From positions 16,191,001-16,255,000 of the forward strand of contig NC_090283.1 in NCBI RefSeq assembly GCF_037392515.1: DNA of 64,000 bases. Reading direction: 5' to 3'. Under the pieces are notes generated by a model that was given only the letters and a program-made list of their open reading frames with translations, ran no database searches and was not told the origin of the DNA. Within the stretch, counting starts at the first letter, position 1. Each line of letters opens with the position of its first letter. Positions 63,025 to 64,000 of this stretch are shown piece by piece. The DNA is from Haliotis asinina (taxonomy: Eukaryota > Mollusca > Gastropoda > Lepetellida > Haliotidae). The position numbers and the translations under genes are program-made.

Positions 63025-63292
63025 TTGAGTGAGTGAGTTTAGTTTTACGCCGCTCTCATTAATATTCCAGCTATAAGGCGGCGGTCTGTAAATAATCCAG
63101 TCTGGACAGACAATCAAGTGATCAACGGCATGTGTATCGATCTGCGCAATGGGGAAACGATGACATGAATCAGCCAAGTTAGCGAGCCTGACCACCCGAT
63201 CCCGTTAGTGGCCTCTGACGACAAGAATAGCCATCTCTTATGGCAAGCATAGTTGCTGAAGGCCTATTATACCCCGGGACCTTCACGGGTCT
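63025..63292 (-). mobile_element. SINE-like repeat, family A, full length
   Basis: gtgagtgagtttagttttac, ggcggcggtctgtaaataat, ccagtctgg, gcaatggggaaacgatgaca, cccgatcccgttagtggcct, ending gggaccttcacgggtc. In the intron after the esterase exon. Confidence 0.92.
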
Positions 63293-63411
63293 TATGTATA
63301 TTTGACAGTGACATATCCCACTGTGCCTAATCTCATGCTGTCTCCTTGTTTGGTTAAGGCCATTAGCGGCATGGCAACAATAGTTATATCCTGTTTATAG
63401 TTCATGTCTGC

Positions 63412-63645
63412 TAGCAACCCATGCTTGCTATAAAAGACGACTATGCTTGTCGTACGAGGCGACTAACGGGATCGGGTGGTCAGACTCGCTGACTTGGTTG
63501 ACACATGTCATCGGTTCCCAATTGTGCAGATCGATGCTCATGTTGTTGATCACTGGATTGTGTGGTCCAGACTCGATTATTTACAGACCACTGCCACATA
63601 GCTGGAATATTGCTGAGTGCGGCGTAAAACTAAACTCACTCACGT
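63412..63645 (+). mobile_element. SINE-like repeat, family A, inverted relative to the previous copy
   Basis: gcaacccatgcttgctataa, ggcgactaacgggatcgggt, gttgacacatgtcatcggtt, cccaattgtgcagatcgatg, ctggaatattgctgagtgcg and gcgtaaaactaaactcactcac. It forms an inverted pair with 63025-63292. Confidence 0.92.
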
Positions 63646-63763
63646 CATGTATGCTAAGGGATATGGTGCGCTTGATTGCCTTATAAGGTTGCCAAGAGGT
63701 AATAAGGTCGAACGCTTTTATAACGCATCCCTTAACTACACATTCTCTGTGAAATTGTAATGT

Positions 63764-64000
63764 GGGTGTTACGGGCAGTATATATGTCTCATATCACATC
63801 AGTAACAATCATCGTGCTTTTACGGGCAGTATACGCCTCATATCACATCAGTAACAATCATCGTGCTTTTACGGGCAGTATACGGCTCATATCACATCAG
63901 TAACAATCATCGTGCTTTTACGGGCAGTATACGCCTCATATCACATCAGTAACAATCATCGTGCTTTTACGGGCAGTATATATGTCTCATATCCCATCAG
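63764..64000. repeat. 49-bp tandem repeat, at least 4.8 copies, continues past the window
   Basis: tacgggcagtatacgcctca, then tatcacatcagtaacaatca and tcgtgcttt. Starts at 63821, 63870 and 63919 give the 49-bp period. Confidence 0.95.

Overview
The window looks like nuclear DNA of a gastropod mollusc, most likely an abalone (Haliotis). It is AT-rich and intron-containing, with minisatellites and microsatellites throughout. It also carries many copies of SINE-like repeats whose tail reads gtgagtgagtttagttttac (or the reverse complement), which I associate with abalone genomes. The organism call is inference from repeats and gene types.

The main content is a cluster of four apparently intact seven-transmembrane receptor genes of the gustatory-receptor-like (GRL) family, the animal-wide relatives of insect Gr/Or chemoreceptors. 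I assembled each gene from four exons with consensus splice sites, all three introns in phase 0: a large exon 1 (942 or 963 nt), exon 2 (69 nt), exon 3 (90 nt) and a short last exon (93-102 nt) coding TM7 with the family signature TYxxxxxQF or SYxxxxxQF. GRL-1 (7549-14500, +) and GRL-2 (17405-24128, +) form one subfamily. GRL-3 (26731-32561, -) and GRL-4 (35103-39035, +) form a second. The order is + + - +. Fragments of receptor exons (a 99-bp duplication in GRL-1, a relict last exon in GRL-2) suggest continued local duplication.

Region by region: 1-7150 holds decayed elements (a Tc1/mariner transposase, SINEs, a ~180-bp tandem repeat, a Penelope-like retroelement). 7150-39100 is the receptor cluster, its introns filled by LINE fragments, Tc1 remnants, SINEs and minisatellites. 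40909-41733 (-) is an ankyrin-repeat coding exon. 44905-48360 is a 36-bp minisatellite of about 96 units that gives a spurious 1123-codon open frame. 49151-49678 is a 57-bp minisatellite. 50383-52290 has GATA/GACA and CA microsatellites and a perfect palindrome. 52465-54340 may be a decayed hAT-like element. 54350-61520 is mostly without recognisable genes. 61532-62979 (+) is the long first coding exon of a secreted cholinesterase/carboxylesterase with a complete catalytic triad, whose remaining exon(s) lie beyond the window. The end of the window is SINEs and a 49-bp tandem repeat.

The four receptors form a functional cluster, presumably chemosensory. The ankyrin and esterase genes have no evident link to them. 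Nearly all other long open frames are by-products of tandem repeats with periods divisible by three.
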